In this document: positions 36,501-49,767 of the stretch, one piece after another
Numbering within the stretch: the stretch's first letter is position 1
Layout of the letters: every line of letters begins with the position of its first letter
From: Rhodamnia argentea
Taxonomy: Eukaryota > Streptophyta > Magnoliopsida > Myrtales > Myrtaceae
DNA: 64,000 nt
Direction: 5' to 3'
NCBI RefSeq assembly: GCF_020921035.1
Contig: NC_063154.1
Span: 5,208,001 to 5,272,000, forward strand
Position numbers and translations under genes: made by a program
Notes under the pieces: model-generated
What the model saw: the letters and a program-made list of their open reading frames with translations, nothing else
What the model was told of the DNA's origin: nothing
The model's database searches: none

Positions 36501-39500
36501 TGATTTTTGGGAACTACAATTTTCTAATTACTGATAATATCTGATGTTCAATGTACTATCTAGTTGATTGCTCTAATTCTTAATGATGTCCATGTTATGT
36601 TAAGAAGGCTTTTCAAGATGCGAAGCAAGACTTTTCAATTCGCGGCCGTTGAGAAAGATCTTGTTTCCTTCTTTTCATTTAAGACGAATGTAGTTTTAAC
36701 AAATACATTAGAGGCACCTTACATACTATGTCAAGTGTTACAGATTCATTTTGCATCTCGTTTGATGGATTGGATGTTTACTAGCAAATGGTTGTGAACT
36801 ACTACTTTAATTGCTCTATCTATGCAGAGTGATTAAGGCTGCAAAGAATGTTTCGGGACCAACATTTTCTAATTTCCAGCTTGCTGAAGGAGAGATTATT
36901 CTTGACATAGATGGCACTGTTCCTCTGCAACCTGTATTGCAGCACATTGGTATCTCAGCTTGGCCTGGTGAGTTGTATCCTGGCAATCGAGTTGTGAGAG
37001 TTTATGTTAGGTTGGGTAACCTGGTTGACTCTGTGGATCGTCATCTGTTTGCTAGTGGGAAATCAATTCCAGGGATGATGATTTGTCTTGTAGTAGCTGC
37101 TGGAATTCGACAATCATGGACCTTTTACTTGCAAGATCACTTCTGGCTGAGGATTGAATCCTGCAGCCTTAGAAACTTTTGCTTCTTATCCTTAGCTTCC
37201 ATTTGTAATGGGGCTTCAAATTTACTAAACGAAATATGTGTCCCACATACTTCAGCTTTCAATTTTTTATTTTCTATTAGTTATTTTAGTGGTTTTATTC
37301 CCATATAGTAGTTATGGATTTTGAAACACAGGTTAAGGTACCGCTCTACTGGCAATGTTGCTTCGAACTTTAAAGGGTGAATTCAAGGGGAAGGCCTAGA
37401 TGTTAGGACTGGTGGGACTTAACTACCACAAACTCCAGCTAAACATCTAATACACTGTTAGGACAGAGACCAGCATGTTAGTTTTAGATACATGTCCAAG
37501 ATGGAGAAATTGGAGCTTTTTCTAGGTTGCTTGGTGTTGCTGGTTAACTATCTCTGTGAGCAGAAGACCATGTCAAGTGGAGTTCAGGGAAAATAAACCC
37601 TTTTGTTCCGTTTCTCTTCATCACCCAAGGCTCTCAGTTAATTCCGTTGTGGAGGATAGCTTTTTGGAAAAGAAAAACTGTAGAATGGGTTCTCGGGGGA
37701 CTCTTCTATGTGTGTTGCTTATATTGCAGGCTTGTACAGAAAACTGTAGATTGCGGTCGAAACTGGACTTTCCTTCCACACCTTCACAGATATGACTGTT
37801 TTGTGTTGTGAATGCTAGGTTATCATCTTATTCAAACATTTTCTTCTGGCTATCATAATTTCGTCTTTTTTGTTTTTGGTAGGTCGTTTGACATTGACCA
37901 ACTATGCTCTCTATTTTGAATCGTTGGGAGTTGGGGTATATGACAACGCTGTTAGATATGATCTGGCAACTGACATGAAGCAGGTCATAAAGCCTGAATT
38001 AACTGGACCATTGGGCGCTCGTCTCTTTGATAGAGCTGTGATGTACAAGTCAGCCTCTGTGTATGTTTACTTAATGCACATCACATTGAGATTTCGATGG
38101 ATTTTTTAGATGCTTCTCATTCCATGTCTTTTGTAAGCTATTCTTCTTAAAGCCGACAACTCTCAACTATTATTTACAGAGTGGAGCCTGTTTACATGGA
38201 ATTTCCTGAACTGAAAGGAAGCTCCCGCCGGGATTATTGGTTGGACATATGCTTCGAGGTTCTACGTGCACATAGATTTGCCAGGAAGAACAATTTTCGA
38301 GAGATACAGCGAGCAGAAACAATTGCGAGGGCTATTTTAGGCATCTTCCGATACCGTGCTATTAAGGAAGCTTTTAGTATATTTCCATCCAATTACAAAA
38401 CGATACTTCCATATAATTTGGCTGAAAGTCTTCCAGGGGGAGATGTAATCTTGGAAACATTGGCCATTCACTTGGAACTTGTAAAAGTTGATGCTCCTTG
38501 TCATGATGACTCCGGAAGTCCCTTCACAAAACAGAAGAAAATTCTTTCCCCTGTGTCCGTCATGGCACTTGATCGACTCGGGTTAACTTTACTAAAACAG
38601 ATAAAACTGGATATTGATTTAGTTGCTGTAGGAGATGTTTGTGTTGCTGAAATCAATCCCTTGGAGACAGCTCTGAAGAACTCGATATTGGATACTGGAA
38701 GGGCTGAAGCTGCTCAGGCAACTGTAGACCAAGTCAAAGTGGAGGGCATCGACACAAATGTTGCTGTGATGAAGGTTAATAAATTGATTCTATTGCAATA
38801 TTCTTTGATGAATACAGTGAAAAATACAGTTGACTGATTAGCTTACTGAATGGTATACATTTTCACTTTGATACTCAGAGAACTTGCATCTTGTGTCGCT
38901 ATTCTTTTAATGTTCCTCTCACTTCTCCAGTTAGAGGAACAACACATTTTAATGATATACTGTAGATGTGAGCCTTATAAGTTACTTGGTCAAAACAAAG
39001 TTGCAAAGACACATTATGCCTTGTAAAATTGCATTCATCATTGATGCACCACCTAAGCCCAGTGATTGCATAATGTGGATTTTTCATTAACTTTTTGCCA
39101 TGTTTTTGTGAATATGCTCATAGCTGTATGGCTGGTTGGATGTTTGTATAAGTTGGTTGATGAGATTTTCTCTTAGAAAATGTTCTCAATGATAATGTTT
39201 TTTTGAAGGAACTACTGTTCCCAGTTATCGCATTGGCTAGCCATCTTCAGAGTTTGGCATCATGGGAAGACGCTCTCAAGTCAATTGTATTTCTCGTGTT
39301 AGTTTGCTATACGATACACAGGTAGGCTGCCTAACGATAATTTTCCTTTTATTGTAGAATAAGCTTTATTGCGTCCTGTTAAGAATCTTCATGAATGCTT
39401 GGTGTAAATGCAGTAATTAGTGGTGCTGACACTTAGTCGCTTGTACCTTATGTTCATCTCATTTACCACTTTAGATACTCATAATATCCATACAAAATCT

Positions 39501-41566
39501 TTGAAACCAAAATCAGGAGATTTGCATGTGCTAATCACAATAAGTTTTTAAAGCTACCTCTTCAAGCTTCTCTTTTCTTGGGTTAGTGGAAATGGTTGAA
39601 TTAGATCTCTTTAAAAGGTTTCATTAGATCTCTTTAAAAGGTTTCTTCGTGACACAACTGTAGTAAGTTAATAGGACTAACATACTCCGTAAGTAGAAAA
39701 GGTACAGTGAAGCAAGTTGATAGGACTAAATATATTGCGAGAATTGGGGCGTCACACTATGTGAGTGAGAGTCGTGATGTCCAACTCATCTATGCTTTCA
39801 GATTGGCATGATGACATTTTGCCTTGATTTTGATGACAAAATTATGTGAGAACTTCTATTTGACGCAGGGGATGGATTCAGTATGTGTTTCCAGTTTTTT
39901 TGGTATCACTTGCCCTTGTCATGCTGTGGAGAAGGTACTTTAACAGGGGAAAGCCATTAGAAGCTTTCAGAGTTAGACCTCCTCCAAGTCGTAACACTGT
40001 TGAGCAGCTATTGACATTACAAGATGCAGTCAGCCAGGTTGAGGCACTTATCCAAGCTGCAAATATTGTTCTTTTGAAGATAAGAGCACTCTTATTTGCT
40101 GTAATTCCGCAGGTATAGCCCTGAAGCCATGCTCAACTTTTATGAAATTGGAACTCTATAATAACTATGTGTACGAGTATAGATCATCTTTACTCACAAA
40201 GTGTCTTACTTGTCAAGGTTATATTTTGTGCATAGGTCAAAGTTGTGCAAGCAAATTTTCTATGTACTTATATTTCTATGAATCTTTTGGATGATCAAAC
40301 ATGACACAATAAATGCATGAGCATCACTTTTTACTCTAACCTGTGTGTACTGTCTTTACTGTCTTGACTTGAGCATGTGCTGCCTCGAGATTCTACTCTC
40401 TGGAATATATGAAATCAGCTTCGTCTTTGGCCACAAACTGTTAGTCTGCATAAAGAGTGGTGAGCCTGATAGAGGAATATATGATGAAATTATAAAAGGC
40501 TTAAATTGTTAAGTGGACGCATTGTCTAGATGATTTCTGTATGTCCTACAGACCTGGTCAGCTCGAAGGTTTCATCCTTCTATTATAATTCTACATGTGT
40601 TGTGTAATTTTTGACTCCATATGTTGTCTATCTACACAAGTTAACATACTTAACATACGTCGCTACGGCATTCTCTCCTTCCAATTCAACTTCTGTGTGC
40701 ATTCAAGTTTTAATAATTAAGAGTTTTTTTATCAAGTTTTACAATTCAAGGCAGGCATACAGACTTTGCTATAAGTGAAAAAATGTTTAACAATTCATGG
40801 GACATACAACTCAGTATACTTCAATTTGATCATCATGTCTGATGATGAAAGATTGAGTGAGAGCTATATGACCATGAAGCCTTAGGAGCCTTTAAGCGTA
40901 ACTTCAATACAAGACCTTGACCTGGCTTTGAGTGATGGAAAGTTGCTTTAATTGTAGTCTTTCTCGCTCTCTCTCCAGCCAACAAAGTGATCTAGCGGAG
41001 CTGACCTTCTGTCTGAACTAGAAACAGGGTCATTATAAATAAAGAAAACTAACACCCTGAAGGTGTTAATGCCATTAGGGAGCATTTACCCAATATAATT
41101 GACAGTTTTTCTTTGAGCCATTAGGGAGCATTTACCCAATATAATTGACAGTTTTTCTTTGAAACTGCAACTATGCTGTTGCTGACCTCAGGCCTGCGAA
41201 GGTTTCATATACACGTGTCTTTGATCTTGATCAAATGATTGGTTCTAGCATTTGGAGCATAATATATCTATATGTGAAACTCAATCCTAAGATAGAATTT
41301 GTGGTATTATTTTGACTGAGTCAAATACTTTTGTCTCTCAGGCCACGGACAGGGTTGCCCTATTGTTGATCATCATGGCTGTGGTTTTTGCCTTTGTGCC
41401 CCCGAGGTACTTGATTCTGTTAGCCTTTCTTGAAGTTTTCACGCGGGAGATGCCGTTAAGGAAAGAAAGCACCAACAGGTGGATAAGGCGAATGAGAGAA
41501 TGGTGGATCAGAATACCCGCAGCCCCCGTTCAGCTTATTAAGACCGATGACAAGAAGAACAAATGA
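33556..41566 (+). CDS. DUF639 family membrane-associated protein
   Basis: Ten exons: 33556-33791, 34825-35047, 35196-35276, 35406-35575, 36828-36967, 37883-38060, 38180-38774, 39209-39321, 39869-40112, 41342-41566; 734 residues, a normal length for the family. The Met at 33556 (MEVVPRKSD) follows a short Arg-rich frame and fits family starts. Conserved parts include NFVEFCSYKAMN, FRHLTFDMMLAWESP, LHFLLYDKYLRSLDKV, GRLTLTNYALYFESLGVGVY, GPLGARLFDRAVMYKS, then RRDYWLDICFEVLRAHRFAR. The C-terminal third has several hydrophobic segments (IVFLVLVCYTIHR; WIQYVFPVFLVSLALVMLW; ALLLIIMAVVFAFVPPRYLI), implying membrane anchoring. The biochemical role is unknown. The neighbour MIA40 is also its neighbour in Arabidopsis, as far as I recall. 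Confidence 0.92.
41071..41162. repeat. 46-bp perfect tandem duplication in the last DUF639 intron
   Basis: Two identical 46-base copies starting gccattagggagcatttacc (41071 and 41117). Intronic, with no obvious effect on splice sites. Confidence 0.9.
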
Positions 41567-41888
41567 CTGTGCTTTCTACCTTCTAGTGGCTTCCTGGTGT
41601 ACATAATAATCCTGAACGATGGACTTGTCATTCACCTGCAGCTCAATTTTTTTGGTCGGAGCGCAGGCTTTGTCGACACTTAAGATGCTGACAATAGTTT
41701 TAGCAATTTGATCCTTTTTCCAAATGACGATTACCATTTCTCAGGCAGGTGAAATGATAATTGGCTGTTTTGCCAATTGAATATTGGTTTGGTTGCACTT
41801 TCCTGACATCGAGGTTGTGATCTTGCCTGACAAGACAAAGTTGTGTCATCTTGCTGAACGATGGCCTTGTGAGAGTCGGTATTGTGAT

Positions 41889-42650
41889 TAGGGGTGAGCA
41901 TGGTCGGGCGGGCCGGGTCTAGACCTAGATGCTAAAACCGATCTTGTTATAATCGGTTCCCAGTTTTTGGAACCAAGAACCGACCATGTTTGTCTTGGAA
42001 CCTGTTTTGGAACCGATCCTATTTTTCGGTCCGATTTCGGGGTCTACCCGAGAACCTGTTTTCCTTTTTTTTTATCAAAATAATATGAGCATTGATGAAA
42101 TGAGCAAAAAAAATTATAATACACCAAAAGCAACAATCCAAAAAATAATAACAAATAATAGTATAATCCATCAAAAGCAAAAAATCCTGATATAAAAAAT
42201 AAAAGTTGCAATCCACCAAAAGCAACAATGATCTTCGAGAATGTTGAATTAACATGATGCAAGTCTTTCTATCATACTTCAATTTTCGTTGTACCCATTA
42301 AAAAAGAATTGAAATTGTATGATCCAAATAACATGCTAAAAGATAACACATTAAGCGCGCATGAACCAGTACCAGAAAAACTCAAACACCACGAGCATAA
42401 AATCAAAATCATAGTTATTTGGACACTACATTGGGGTTTCTTTTTTTTTTTTTTTAAGTAACTAAAAATCGGTTCTAAAACCGGTCCGGGTGAGTCTTCA
42501 CATAGAACCAGGAACCGGACCTGTTTCAACCGGTTCCCAAAAATTAGAATAGAAACCCGGACCGGTTTGAGCAAGAACCGATTTCCGAACCTGTTTTTCG
42601 GGTGGGCCGATCCGGGTTCCGGGTAAATCCAATCCGGTTGCACACCTCTA
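41889..42650. mobile_element. Non-autonomous hAT-type element
   Basis: Terminal inverted repeats TAGGGGTGAGCA and (reverse complement) TAGAGGTGTGCA. A perfect 8-bp duplication ATTGTGAT flanks it (41881-41888 and 42651-42658), as for the hAT superfamily. The subterminal regions consist of alternating ggttcc/ggaacc phrases; the centre is A-rich. No transposase is encoded. It lies 0.3 kb downstream of the DUF639 stop codon. Confidence 0.88.
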
Positions 42651-42658
42651 ATTGTGAT

Positions 42659-44980
42659 CGTGCTTTCCCTAGAAATTTTCTGCTAATGAGAAGAAAACTC
42701 GGCTTGACCGAGTTCCTAAGTTCCAACTTTTCCATACGTAGGATCGGATTTGGTTCCCACCATCCACTCCTCCATTTGATGCCATGGAAGAGGAAGTTGA
42801 AGAAAACCGACATTGATTTTCTGTTGGTTCATGACTGAACAGATTACATGCGATTGCAATGATGATGGTCTTGTTGATTTTGCAGGCACCTACTCCATCG
42901 CGATTGTAAGCATTTGAACATAGATTGCCATTGGTACAGAGATAGAGAAATTTCGTAGATATGTATATTGGGATTGTTCATTCCAGCTTGGAGAACTCTC
43001 TTACTACCGATTGACAACTTTCATTCGCTTTTCAAGTGATTGTCTCGTGATCCCAGTAACCCCTCGTTGCTATGTCCTCTTCATTAATGGATGTCACGAT
43101 TCAGAGGAACTTATGCTTGCTTATATAATCACAAGGCTGTGCATTAATTGCTCGAGCACTCTTCAAGCATTAATTGCATGATGTAACGTAGGCTTACCTA
43201 TCTTCGGTTGCATAATTGAAGTCTCTCGACATCCTTACGTTTACATACAAGTTCTTTGTCAAAGGAGTTAAAACTGTTACATGATTTTCATTGTGTCGTG
43301 TTTCAATGAGTCCGAGGAATATGCATTGCTAGAGCAGCTAAGGAGAGAACTCTGGGTGCGATACTCTTCGTGGAAATCTTTCATATTGATTAAGGTATGG
43401 TAAATTGGTGTAGATTTTCCGAAAAGTTATCTGTTTCGAGTTCTTTTCTAATCAGCAATACTACAGACAAAAAGACACTTTGTCTACGTATAAATAGAAA
43501 CAAGTAAAACTTTTGCATATATCAAGAGAAATAATATTCAAAGCTTTGCAATTTTTTAAAAGCTATGAACCCAAAAAAACATGTTTTATGGCGTTGAAGA
43601 ATTTCCCAATTCTCTTATAGTGTAAATTTACGTCTTTGTGCATTAAATTTGCTTATGTGCTTACCACTTCATGCTAAATTTTGTCTTTGTGAATATGACG
43701 TCGTGAGACACACAACATAGTTTTGCCACATGATCCGCATTTGACTAATGAGTATTAATTCAGCAAACTTTGAAAAAATTAATGTTGCTGTTATTTGATA
43801 CGTTTATTTTTCATTTTTTTTATCTGTTAAAAATATGCCTAGAAGTAATGCAAAGAAAATAATTTTATTTAAGCTGCACTTGATTTGAAATTGAGTTGAA
43901 AATTGATAAAGTCGATACACTGTTTTTGTCCCTTAAACTATCTAGTTTGCTTATTTCAATCACATTATTTAACTAAGAATCAAACGAAAATAACATTTCT
44001 TTTTTGGGGCAAAAGTCATTAGATTGAAGATACACTTAATGCTATAGAGTATTTTTTTTTTCCAATTACTCACATTTCCTTAAAAGTTATAGCTGAAAAG
44101 GCAGATGTAGGATTTACTTAAAGATAAATCTAGTGAAAATATCGGATTAAATGTATGATATATTTTCCCATAAAATTTTACCAATGAGAAATTAAATCCT
44201 AAACTGAAAATATTAAAAAAAAAATAATAGTAATAAATTTGTTGGGCACAGGCAAGAACGCTAGTGCCGCCAAGCCAGCAGGGTCGGATCGGGTTTGGGT
44301 CGGATTAAAAATGGCCCGACCCAAATTAACATATTTAACTTATATTGACCCATTTTTATATAATGTAATTTTAGCGACTCGCACCCGATCCAATCTCGAC
44401 CCAACCCATCTTGTACCATACTCAGCTCTAATTCTTTGCAATTTTTTCTTTAGGGTACTCGAATTTTTCTGAGTTTCATAGTGTTCGTCTATACGTGAGC
44501 ACTTAGATAGGTTAAATTTTATTTCATTAACGCATTTTTGCTCTTCTTTTTATAACCACAATTTTGCTTTTATCTTTTACTCTATTCTTATTAGTTAATT
44601 TGTTCTATTTAGTATTCTAACCTCTCAGATTTGTATAGTAACGCATTAGAAGCTCATGGTCGAAATTATAACACAGAAGCAAATATGGACTTGAAATCTT
44701 CTGAATGACAATAATGCGCGTCCTTTATTACACAAATATCGGTCACATAGAGTTTATTCCTACCTCTATAAATCTGATCCATATGGACATAATCTAAAAG
44801 TTGATTGTGCTCTTTTCGATTTTAGATCAAAATTCCAATCCGCCTACCTATTATCTGTAAAAGTAACACAATAAGCTCTTTCATTATAGGGTAGGCTCAT
44901 TCAGATGTGAAATTTATGTCTACGTATACAAAGGTGGATTTTCGGGTCAGCAAATTACTATAGTTCATAAGAAGCTTTTC
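42659..44980. other. Intergenic, AT-rich
   Basis: No gene recognised. A repeat-like block of cgacccaaattaac and gggtttgggtcgg phrases lies near 44275-44440 and resembles the hAT-like element at 63020-63485. The rest is AT-rich unique-looking sequence. Confidence 0.45.
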
Positions 44981-45004
44981 TCGATAATGACTTCTGCATC
45001 ATTT

Positions 45005-45400
45005 TATCAAGAGAAAATTTTAAATGAGAGCCTGAAGTGGATATTGTTTGAAATAAAAACCTGCAATGGTTATATTAGTCTCGAAGAAGGGCGTAGGCTG
45101 GCCAAATCGGGCGAGGGTCACGTTGTCGAGGGCGGCCCTTGCTTGAGGCCGGTGACCCCTGTCGGCCATCGACGAGGCCCAGCAATGGTCGGGGAGGGAA
45201 GAGAGAAAAAAATAAAAGTGAAAAATAAAAAATTTATACTTGCAATTTTTTTTGACTAAAATACCCCTCTTTTGACGAATAGAATAGTCACATGCTTGCG
45301 GGCCTAGCAAAAGTTTTTACTTAAGACAATTCAGTCACTTCAAGCCCTTGATTGAAACAAAGTCCATTCATTAATTTTCACCAAACTAACGATTCTTTTT
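45005..45400. mobile_element. Element of the AAATTTTCAAATAA-type family, copy 3 (decayed)
   Basis: Left arm gaaaattttaaatgagagcc and tttgaaataaaaacc, right arm ttgaaacaaagtcca and attaattttc, around a GC-rich core at 45085-45200 with gccaaatcgggcgaggg and ggccatcgacgagg. Arms are inverted and match those at 13361-13929. No target duplication was recognised. Confidence 0.5.
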
Positions 45401-46309
45401 GTTGACAAGGACTTTCATTTCTTGGTTTAATATTGCTAATAGTAGGTCGTTGGGTCGGTGATTTTGATTTCGCAATTAGCTAATTATGGTTTAATTGCTC
45501 CCATAATTTCATCCAAAATAGAAGAAGCAGGTATTTCCAAATTAATCCATATCGGCAGATAGCAATTATATGATATATATATTTCTTATTAACGAGCAAT
45601 TCATCAATTTCTCTTTTAAGCTACTAAGAAATCACAAATAAATTTTATTTTTCGAGCCTTGATAAGTTATGCATTATTTCTTTCAATTAAGGTTTGTGAT
45701 GACCATTATCTTTCCATCATTGTTTATAACCATTTCTTCGCCAATTAGAGTAGAAATTGACAAGAACGAAAGAAAAAAAAAAGAGGGAAAAATGTAAGGC
45801 AATTATCCTGTATACAAAATAATTATTCTCAAGAAATTATGTTTGAAAATATTTATTTTTTTGCGAAATAAATAAAACTTCAATTATTACCGTCGTTCAA
45901 CGCACGCAATGCCTGTCGCTTCGCAGGGATAAAGTTCTGGCAACATGGTCGTCCCCAAATGCCATTTTCGGACATTTTCCTGTTTCCTAGACCATGCCTT
46001 TTTTCATCAAAATTTAAGTCGTCGCATGTAAACGTTTTTCTGCATGGAAATTTATGTGATTTCTGAAATAAAAAAGTTGAAGTGCTCACCTATGACGTCA
46101 TTATGCATAGAATACGCGTGATTCCTTGATTTCTTCAATATTTTTCTCTTTATTTTCAGGTAAAAAAGTATACGGATGGTACGATATTTTCGCGAATTCT
46201 TTCTCCCGATGCTTATAATAGGTAATATTTGGAATAATCGATTGATTACAGACATGCTTAGGATGCTTTTGAGCTTTTTTTCTCCTCTCAATTATTCACG
46301 TTTCCGAAG
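45401..46309. other. Intergenic, AT-rich
   Basis: No gene or repeat was recognised. Open frames of 69-79 codons near 45880-46291 on the minus strand have no motif. Confidence 0.5.
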
Positions 46310-47345
46310 ATAGTCAATCGATTTGGTCCTACCTTGAAATTGAATCGGACCGTCCGCGAAAGTAGGTCCGGTTCTCAATTCTAATAGAAACAAGTCCGAT
46401 TCCCAATTCCAAATTTTTAGAATCGGTATTGTGCGGATAAATTCCAAGTTTGAGGTGTTGGACCTATCCGCCCAACTCGGGAACTGGTTAAACCTATTTT
46501 TTAAAATTGGAAGAAGTTAATTTATTATTTTTAAGGATTAATATCATGAAAAATTTCAAACCGGTACACTAGTGACAAATTTATCCAAAATTATTTTTTG
46601 ACGTCAAAAACTCCCAAACTGGTACATTTGTGATAAATTAAATTTAAACTATTTTTTTGACAACAAAAAATCTCAAACTTGTATAATCGTGATAAATTTG
46701 TTACAAATTTGTCAAACTCGGTAGATTTGTAACAAATTTACCATCTGTTAGTTTTTCATTATATTTTAACATCAAATTATTGAATTAGATAACACGTAAC
46801 GATCGATGGATGTACCGATTTGAAATTTTTACCATTTATTTGTCATAGATGCATCGGTTTGATGTTTTTAACGGGAATTGACGAAGAGCAAATTTGTCAC
46901 ATGTGTATTAATTTGTTATTTTTGGTGGTAAAAAAAAAATAGTTTGAGATAAATTTATCACAAGTGTAGCAGCTGTGATTTTTATTTTGGGGTAAATTTG
47001 TCACATGCGTACCAGTTTGAAATTTTTTGTGGTAAAAAAAATAGTTTAAGATAAAATTGTCATAGATGTGCTAGTTTAAAGTTTTTCGTGATATTAAAAT
47101 AATTATTAAAAGAGCTTAACTTTTCTATTACTTGATTTTTTTTTTGTAGCGATATTTTATTTCGAGTGATCTTGTTGCTCACGCTATTTTGTTATAAATG
47201 CTATTTGTCATATTTTTTTTATAAAATGAAGTAAAAAAAAAAAAGGTCCCTCAGTAGACTTTGGAACCGAATCAGACAAATAAGGTCGGTTTCAAGGAAA
47301 ATATGGTAGGTTTTAAATTAAAAAAAATTGGAAACCCTTTTTAAT
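46310..47345. mobile_element. Possible hAT-like element split by a Mutator-type insertion
   Basis: 46310-46520 and 47255-47345 both contain the ggaacc/ggtccggttc phrase style of the hAT-type elements at 41889 and 63564. Between them (about 46541-47092) is a diverged member of the GGGTTAATACC family, starting ggattaatatcatg and ending tttttcgtgatattaa. No clean target duplications remain, so the nested structure is a suggestion. Confidence 0.45.
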
Positions 47346-47506
47346 GGAGTAGGTTTCGAGTGTTTTTTTTTTTTTTTGGAAATAAATTTTATATTTTAAA
47401 AGGAAAATGTTTCTGACAAAAAAAAGTAGGAAATGTTAAAATCCAATAAATTCCAATATATACTGGATAAGATTATTAAAAAATAAAGGAAAGAAAAAGT
47501 CAAATC

Positions 47507-49731
47507 ATGGCAAGAAATCCGTTGCGCACAGGCGCGAGCGCCATTCTGTACCAGCCGGGGGTTTTCTTCTATTTAAGTCGGACGAAATCGCCGGCGCCGC
47601 CCCTCACGCTCCCCCTCACACTCCCTCGCTGCTCTCACACCGTGTCGTCGTACTCAACGGCGAGGATGAGCGCGGGCGCCAACTGCTCGGGTCCGATCGC
47701 TCCTCCGGTGGCGAAGAAGGTGGAGCACCGGATGGAGATGTTCGGCGACGCCAGGATCGACAACTACTACTGGCTCCGCGACGACTCTCGCTCCAATCCC
47801 GATGTCCTCTCCCACCTCCACCAGGAGAATGCCTACACCGATTCGGTGATGGCCGGTGAGTCGACTCTGTTGATTATCCTTGTAGACGTCACGCTAAGAA
47901 TGCAGTCCCGTTTGTGTGAAAGGTTCGAGTTGGTGGATTGAGGAAGTCGGACTGGAAATGGGTTGTGGTGTTGTAAGGTCTGGAATTTGGTCACTCGCTT
48001 GTAATGGAGATTGATGAGTTACGATTCAGTGTGCGGTGGAAACTTGATTTGATGTGCTTAATGGTTTGTCAGGTGACCCTTTTTTTTGCCTGATTTCATT
48101 TCTGTGGTTCTCTGGTGTTGAAAATGTGGTTTAGGTCTGGGAATAAGTAGGTTCAAGATTTTAATTTAGCGTGAATTATGTGTCAATGAATGATCTTGAA
48201 TGATTCAAACGGAGAGAAGAAGCCACTTTGGATGATATATGGAAAAGCTGGCTCGAGACTTGAGAATATGGTTAGAGGCATGTGCAATTTTATGATGTAT
48301 CGACATGTGGAAGTTAGAGACCTAGTGTTCAACGAAGCTCTTGAGCAGAATTTTTTGATTGTGTGACAACTTCTCTTCTTTCTGTCTCAAATAAAGAGTC
48401 AGGAAGCTGGAGTCTTTATCTGAAGATTTACATGGCTAGTAAGAACAATAGGCTTCTAATATGCCAGTCATCCTATTTCTTTCATCAAGCATGGTCTGCA
48501 TTCTTTTCTTTTGTACCGAGTGCCGATACACTTTACTACAATCAAATGTGACAGTGCAATCCGAAAAGAAATATGTGATGGGCTTAATATCTCTGACGAA
48601 TGACTTAGGGACGAAGCAATTTGAGGATGATCTTTTTGCTGAGATAAGAGGACGTATAAAGGAAGATGACATATCTGCACCCATACGCAGAGGGCCTTAC
48701 TACTATTATGAAAGGAATCTAGAGGGAAAGGAGTATGTTCAGCACTGTAGGCGGTTAGTACCAGATACGGACGCCCCTCCTTCTGTTTATGATAAGATGC
48801 CAACTGGTCCTGAGGCTCCTCCTGAGCAGGTTATCTTGGATGAGAATATCAAGGCTCAAAATCATTCATTCTATCATGTCACTGCTTTTCAGGCAAGAGT
48901 GACCCTTTCTTTTCTTCTTTTCCACCCACATTCAGTTCCATCATGCTTTTCATTTTCGTAACTTAATTGTGGTAGTTCTTTGATGCTATAGGTTAATCCA
49001 AGTAATAAGTTGGTGGCATATGCAGAGGACACCAAGGGCGATGAGATATATACTGTTTATGTAATTGATGCTGAGACAGGAGCTGCAGTAGGGAAACCTT
49101 TAGCAAATGTGACATCTTATGTGGAATGGGCTGGTGATGATATATTAGTTTACATCACAATGGATGAGATTCTTCGCCCGGACAAGGTGTGTTTTATGTA
49201 GTATAAGTATCCGTTACCATGGAGTTCTCTTTGTTTGCTCCTTTTACAGAAAATTCAGTACTGATATCAAGGCATACTTCTCAGTGGTTTTATCAGCTTG
49301 TGGATCTTAAGTTGCGCTTAACAAATTTTCGTTTATCTACTCTGATTTGACCAGCTGCATTTTGCTAGATTTATAGGTCCAGAAGATGTTAGTTGATATT
49401 AGGATTTTAGGGAACCTTTAGCTTTTCTAATACATCAAGTTTCGCTTAAATTCTAAACAAATAAATGAAATTTCAGTAATGTGTTGCCATTATAGGTGTT
49501 GCGGTTGAATAAAAAATGTGGGATCTCATTCGTGTCCTCATGCTTATAGTTGAGATCTGGCCCTGATCTGATATTAGGCATACTCAGTGCTGGAATTTGT
49601 TAGCCATAAATTTAGAAGGGTAAAATCATAAGCCTATTTCTTCTGATGGGAATTTTTTTTTTCAGCACTCAAATGTTTCTATGTTAAATGACCACATGAC
49701 ATAGGCGGGTTATTGTCAACTCAATTGCATC

Positions 49732-49767
<36 letters not shown>

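Noticed and set aside
47667-47669. Second Met of the oligopeptidase as the only start
   Set aside because: Not rejected outright, but the upstream frame is open with a leader-like composition, so the first Met at 47507 was used for the annotation.
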